Shown here: piece after piece, positions 58,057 to 64,000 of the stretch | Layout of the letters: each line of letters starts with the position of its first letter | Position numbering within the stretch: the first letter of the stretch is position 1 | Source of the DNA: Mycobacterium sp. Z3061 | GTDB lineage: Bacteria; Actinomycetota; Actinomycetes; Mycobacteriales; Mycobacteriaceae | DNA length: 64,000 nucleotides | NCBI RefSeq assembly: GCF_031583025.1 | Contig: NZ_CP134062.1 | Coordinates: forward strand, 2,356,001-2,420,000 | Reading direction: 5' to 3' | Translations under genes and position numbers: made by a program | The notes under the pieces: generated by a model | Told to the model about the DNA's origin: nothing | The model's input: only the letters and a program-made list of their open reading frames with translations | Database searches by the model: none

Positions 58057-60919
58057 GTGGCAGGTAAGGCCCGCGTACACGAGTTGGCTAAGGAACTCGG
58101 TGTCACCAGCAAGCAAGTTCTCGCCCGACTGACCGAACAGGGCGAATTCGTCAAATCGGCATCATCCACGGTGGAAGCACCCGTGGCCAGGCGCCTCCGC
58201 GAGTCGTTCGGCGGCAGCAAGCCCGCCGCAGGCGGTGCGGCCAAGACCCAGGCAGGCCCTCCGGCCGGCGCGCAACCGGCGGCCAAGCCCGCCGAGAAGG
58301 TCGCCCCCTCGGCAACCGATGCGGCACTCGACCGCGCACTGGACAAGGCCGTCGGCAACGGCGCGCCCACCAGCGCGCCCGCCAAACCGGCCGCTCCCGG
58401 CCGCCCGGCCCCCGCGGCCCCACCGGCGCCTCCGGCTGCCCCGTCGGCGCCGGCCGCCCCGGCGGCTCCCGCTGCCCGGGCAAAGCCCGCGGCACCGGCC
58501 CCGCCAGCCCCGAGCCCGGCGGCTTCGGCACCGGGACAAGCGCCGGCCCCGCAGGCCCCGCCGCAGCCAGGCGCGACGCCCGGGCCGCGTCCGGGCCCGA
58601 TGCCCAAACCCGGCGTCCGCACCCCGCGCGTCGGCAACAACCCGTTCTCCTCGGCGCAGCCGGTGGACCGGCCGATTCCGCGTCCGCATCCGCAGGCTCC
58701 GCGCCCCGGCGCGCCCCGGCCGGGCGCGCGCGCGACCGGGCGGAGCTTCGCCCGGCAGCATGCCGCCGCGTCCCGGTGGCGCCTCCGGCGGGCCTCGTCC
58801 GCCGCGTACCGGCGCGCCGCGGCCTGGTGGTGCCCGCCCCGGTGGCGGCGGTCCCGGCGGCGGTGGCGGCGGCGGCGGTAACTACCGCGGCGGCGGCGGT
58901 GTCGGCGCGGCACCCGGCGGTGGCGGCGGCTTCCGTGGTCGTCCCGGCGGCGGTGGCCCCGGCGGCGGTGGCGGTGGCGGCCGTCCCGGCCAGCGCGGGG
59001 GCGCGGCCGGTGCGTTCGGCCGTCCCGGCGGCGCGCCCCGGCGTGGCCGCAAGTCCAAGCGGGCCAAACGCGCCGAATACGAGAACATGCAGGCCCCGGT
59101 CGTCGGCGGTGTGCGGTTGCCGCACGGCAACGGCGAGACCATCCGGCTGGCCCGCGGCGCATCGCTGAGCGACTTCGCCGACAAGATCAACGCCAACCCG
59201 GCCGCGCTGGTGCAGGCGCTGTTCAATCTCGGCGAGATGGTCACGGCCACCCAGTCGGTCGGCGACGAGACGCTCGAGCTGCTGGGCAGCGAAATGAACT
59301 ACAACGTTCAGGTCGTCAGTCCCGAGGACGAGGACCGCGAGCTGCTGGAGTCCTTCGACCTCACCTACGGCGAAGACGAAGGCGGCGAAGAGGATCTGCA
59401 GACCCGTCCGCCGGTGGTCACCGTCATGGGTCACGTCGACCACGGCAAGACCCGCCTGCTGGACACGATCCGTAACGCCAGCGTCCGCGAGGGCGAGGCG
59501 GGTGGCATCACCCAGCACATCGGCGCCTACCAGGTCGGGGTCAACTTCGAGGGCAGCGAGCGGCTGATCACCTTCATCGACACCCCGGGTCACGAGGCGT
59601 TCACCGCCATGCGTGCCCGCGGCGCCAAGGCCACCGACATCGCCATCCTGGTGGTGGCGGCCGACGACGGCGTGATGCCGCAGACGGTGGAGGCCATCAA
59701 CCACGCGCAGGCCGCCGATGTGCCGATCGTGGTGGCGGTCAACAAGATCGACAAGGAGGGCGCCGACCCTGCGAAGATCCGCGGCCAGCTCACCGAATAC
59801 GGGCTGGTGGCCGAGGATTTCGGTGGCGACACGATGTTCGTCGACATCTCGGCCAAGCAGGGCACCAACATCGAGGCTCTGGAAGAAGCGGTGCTGCTGA
59901 CCGCCGACGCCGCCCTGGACCTGCGGGCCAACCCCGACATGGAGGCCCAGGGTGTGGCCATCGAGGCGCACCTGGACCGCGGTCGCGGTCCGGTGGCCAC
60001 CGTGCTGATTCAGCGCGGCACGTTGCGGGTCGGCGACTCGATCGTCGCCGGCGACGCCTACGGCCGCGTCCGCCGCATGGTCGACGAGCACGGCGAGGAC
60101 GTCCACGAGGCGTTGCCGTCGCGTCCGGTGCAGGTCATCGGCTTCACGTCGGTGCCCGGCGCCGGTGACAACCTGCTGGTCGTCGACGAGGACCGGATCG
60201 CCCGCCAGATCGCCGACCGGCGCAGCGCCCGCAAGCGCAACGCGCTGGCGGCCCGCAGCCGCAAGCGGATCAGCCTGGAGGACCTGGACTCGGCGCTGAA
60301 GGAAACCAGCCAGCTGAACCTGATCCTCAAGGGCGACAATGCCGGTACCGTCGAGGCGCTGGAAGAGGCCCTGATGGGCATCGAGGTGGACGACGAGGTG
60401 GCGCTGCGCGTCATCGACCGCGGTGTCGGTGGCATCACCGAGACCAACGTCAACCTGGCGTCGGCATCGGATGCGATCATCATCGGCTTCAACGTGCGGG
60501 CCGAGGGCAAGGCGACGGAGCTGGCCAACCGCGAAGGCGTCGAGATCCGCTACTACTCGGTGATCTACCAGGCCATCGACGAGATCGAGAAGGCCCTGCG
60601 CGGCATGCTCAAGCCGATCTACGAGGAGAACCAGCTGGGCCGTGCGGAGATCCGCGCGATCTTCCGCTCTTCGAAGGTGGGCGTCATCGCCGGTTGCATG
60701 ATCACCTCCGGTGTGGTGCGCCGCAACGCCAAGGCCCGGCTGTTGCGGGACAACATCGTGGTGACCGAGAACCTCTCGATCAACTCGCTGCGGCGGGAGA
60801 AGGACGACGTCACCGAGGTCCGCGAGGGCTTCGAATGCGGTCTGACGCTGGGTTATTCGGACATCAAGGAAGGCGACATCATCGAGTCCTTCGAGCTCGT
60901 GCAGAAGGAACGGTCATGA
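58057..60919 (+). CDS. infB: Translation initiation factor IF-2 (apparent frameshift)
   Basis: GTG start after AGGAGA. About 954 residues if read through. Residues 1-220: N-terminal helical domain ([19 protein letters not shown]) and a Pro/Ala-rich linker. The reading frame then shifts in the GC dinucleotide run at 58724-58734. It resumes in the +1 frame with [14 protein letters not shown] and Gly-rich [18 protein letters not shown]. The GTPase domain has [20 protein letters not shown] and NKID, followed by domains to the C-terminus [12 protein letters not shown]-2 is essential and both halves are otherwise intact, so loss of one GC pair in the read is the likeliest cause. Counterpart of Rv2839c. 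Confidence 0.93.
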
Positions 60920-60934
60920 CCGGGCCGGGGCAGC

Positions 60935-62459
<1,525 letters not shown>

Positions 62460-62464
62460 CGGCC

Positions 62465-63799
62465 TTGCACGACGGCGGGCCCGGCCCCGGCCGGCCGGCG
62501 GCCGGTGGTCGGCAGATCGCGGCGCTGGCGCTGCCGGCCCTTGGTGTGCTGGCCGCCGAGCCGTTGTACCTGCTCTTCGATACCGCGGTGGTCGGGCGGC
62601 TCGGCGCGGTGGCGCTGGCCGGCCTGGCGATCGGCAGCCTGGTGCTCGGCCTGGTCAGTACCCAGCTGACGTTCCTGTCCTACGGCACCACGGCCCGCGC
62701 GGCGCGCTACTTCGGTGCGAGCGACCGCGCCGCGGCCGTCAACGAGGGCGTTCAGGCGACGTGGCTGGGATTGGGGCTCGGCGCGGCGATCGTCGTCGTG
62801 GTGCAGGCCGTGGCGGTGCCGGTGGTATCGGCGATCGGGTCGAGCGCCCAGATTGCGTCGGCGGCGCTGCCCTGGTTGCGGATCGCCATTCTCGGCGCCC
62901 CGGCGATCCTGGTCTCGCTGGCCGGCAACGGCTGGATGCGTGGCGTGCAGGACACCGTGCGGCCGCTGCGCTATGTGGTCGCAGGGTTTGTGGTCTCGGC
63001 GCTGCTGTGCCCGGTGCTGGTGTACGGCTGGCTCGGCCTGCCGAGGCTGGGTCTGTCCGGCTCAGCCGTGGCCAATCTCGTGGGGCAGTGGCTGGCGGCG
63101 CTGTTGTTCGGTGGCGCGCTGCTGGCCGAGCGGGCACCGCTGCGACCCGACCGTGCCGCGCTGCGCGCCCAACTGGTGATGGGGCGGGACCTGATCCTGC
63201 GCAGCATGGCCTTTCAGGTCTGCTTCGTCTCGGCCGCCGCGGTGGCGGCACGGTTCGGAGCCGCCGCGCTGGCCGCCCACCAGATTGTGTTGCAGCTGTG
63301 GACGTTTCTCGCACTGGTGCTCGATTCGCTGGCCATCGCCGCGCAGTCGCTGGTAGGGGCGGCGCTGGGGGCCGGTGACGCCCCGCATGCCAAGTGGGTC
63401 GCGTGGCGGGTGACATGGTTTTCGCTGCTGGCGGCGGGCCTGCTGGCCGTCGCGTTCGCGCTGGGCTCCTCGGTGTTGCCGGACCTGTTCACCGACGACC
63501 GCTCCGTACTGGCCGCGATCGGGGTCCCGTGGTGGTTCATGGTGGCCCAATTACCCATCGCGGGAATCGTTTTCGCGTTGGACGGGGTGTTGCTGGGGGC
63601 CGGCGACGCCGCCTTCATGCGCACCGCCACCGTCGCCGCCGCGCTGCTGGGTTTCCTGCCGCTGATCTGGCTGTCGCTGGCGTACGGATGGGGGTTGACG
63701 GGAATCTGGTCCGGGCTGACCGCATTCATGGTGTTGCGGTTGGCCTTCGGTGGCTGGCGGGCGCTGTCGGGCCGCTGGGTGGTCACCGGGACTGTCTGA
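62465..63799 (+). CDS. dinF: MATE-family efflux protein DinF
   Basis: 444 residues. The TTG at 62465 is the most likely start: it lies 5 nt after the nrnA stop and precedes the conserved AGGRQIAALALPALGVLAAEP. About 12 membrane helices, with MATE landmarks LLFDTAVVGRLGAVALAGLA and QSLVGAALGAGD. It exports toxic cations or drugs using H+ or Na+. Counterpart of Rv2836c. Last gene of the cluster. Confidence 0.92.
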   Translation: MHDGGPGPGRPAAGGRQIAALALPALGVLAAEPLYLLFDTAVVGRLGAVALAGLAIGSLVLGLVSTQLTFLSYGTTARAARYFGASDRAAAVNEGVQATWLGLGLGAAIVVVVQAVAVPVVSAIGSSAQIASAALPWLRIAILGAPAILVSLAGNGWMRGVQDTVRPLRYVVAGFVVSALLCPVLVYGWLGLPRLGLSGSAVANLVGQWLAALLFGGALLAERAPLRPDRAALRAQLVMGRDLILRSMAFQVCFVSAAAVAARFGAAALAAHQIVLQLWTFLALVLDSLAIAAQSLVGAALGAGDAPHAKWVAWRVTWFSLLAAGLLAVAFALGSSVLPDLFTDDRSVLAAIGVPWWFMVAQLPIAGIVFALDGVLLGAGDAAFMRTATVAAALLGFLPLIWLSLAYGWGLTGIWSGLTAFMVLRLAFGGWRALSGRWVVTGTV

Positions 63800-63880
63800 T
63801 ACGCCGAGATGGCCGTGGTGGTTGTGATCAATCACCTCATCACAGCCCTGACGGCAATCTCGGCAACACACACCCGGGGC

Positions 63881-63886
63881 TACACT
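63881..63886 (+). promoter_or_regulatory. Candidate -10 (TACACT), leaderless ugpA
   Basis: TACACT ends 7 nt before the ugpA GTG. The 94-nt gap after dinF contains no other feature, so this is probably the promoter of the sugar-phosphate importer operon. Confidence 0.45.
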
Positions 63887-63893
63887 CACGCCG

Positions 63894-64000
63894 GTGAGCA
63901 CCCGGACCCGGCGCCGCCCGTGGAGTGACTACGCACTGTTCCTCGTGCTGGTCGGCCCCAATGTGGGGTTGTTGGCGCTGTTCATCTACCGGCCGCTGGC
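63894..64000 (+). CDS. ugpA: ABC transporter permease UgpA (N-terminal part)
   Basis: Starts at GTG 63894 and runs off the right edge after 35 codons. A basic N-terminus (STRTRRRPWSDYALF) leads into the first membrane helix (LVLVGPNVGLLALFIY). Identity rests mainly on synteny: Rv2835c ugpA follows dinF in M. tuberculosis. UgpA forms, with UgpE, the channel for glycerophosphodiester (glycerophosphocholine) import. Confidence 0.75.
   Translation, partial: MSTRTRRRPWSDYALFLVLVGPNVGLLALFIYRPL

Noticed and set aside
58151-60106. 651-codon minus-strand frame opposite infB, and similar long frames opposite glnA4 (312-1760) and aldC (2265-3746)
   Set aside because: Shadows of essential or recognised genes, without motifs or ribosome sites of their own.

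Overview
The window looks like the chromosome of a slow-growing, high-GC Mycobacterium outside the M. tuberculosis complex. PE_PGRS and PPE-MPTR genes, mycothione reductase, EfpA, many GTG starts and ATGA/GTGA gene overlaps all point that way. Both flanks follow, in opposite orientation, the M. tuberculosis order Rv2860c-Rv2857c (left) and nicT-mtr-Rv2854, then Rv2852c-Rv2835c (right), as I remember that order.

Left (1-5.5 kb): the end of an unidentified gene, then a tightly overlapping plus-strand operon glnA4 / PuuD-like amidase / aldehyde dehydrogenase / SDR, probably for gamma-glutamyl-amine catabolism. It meets an orphan PPE-SVP gene head-on.

Centre-left (5.6-21.6 kb): a minus-strand [NiFe]-hydrogenase locus. 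hhyS and hhyL encode a group 1h (actinobacterial, high-affinity, oxygen-tolerant) uptake hydrogenase. Its small subunit has Asp in place of one proximal-cluster Cys. Accessory genes follow: a NifU-plus-Rieske-fold protein, three conserved proteins of unknown function, a 39-residue membrane peptide, a maturation endopeptidase, hypC, hypF, a SIS-HypC fusion, a second SIS protein, hypE, a second hypC, hypD and one more locus-specific protein. hypA lies upstream of hhyS. No hypB is present.

Centre (21.7-39.9 kb): a giant PPE-MPTR gene (minus) containing a near-perfect 3.8-kb tandem duplication, and a giant PE_PGRS gene (plus), divergently arranged. Both are broken by many single-base frameshifts, mostly in C/G runs. 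The essential infB gene carries a similar shift, so base-calling error is the leading explanation.

Centre-right (39.9-41.7 kb): the nickel permease nicT and a divergent Fur-family gene, probably the nickel sensor Nur. A Nur-box-like sequence lies over the nicT -35. Hydrogenase, nickel uptake and nickel sensing therefore form one module, now split by the PE/PPE genes. M. tuberculosis keeps nicT but, as I recall, has none of the hydrogenase genes here.

Right (41.7-64 kb): conserved core genes: mtr, a lysophospholipase-like hydrolase, mqo, a GNAT, a Mg-chelatase-like protein, cobO, cobB, cysG, efpA, proS, two cell-envelope/ferritin-like genes, rimP-nusA-ylxR-infB-rbfA-nrnA-dinF, and the start of ugpA. 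Several of these starts lie 5-8 nt after a -10-like hexamer, suggesting leaderless mRNAs. I see no tRNA, rRNA, insertion sequence, prophage or CRISPR array.
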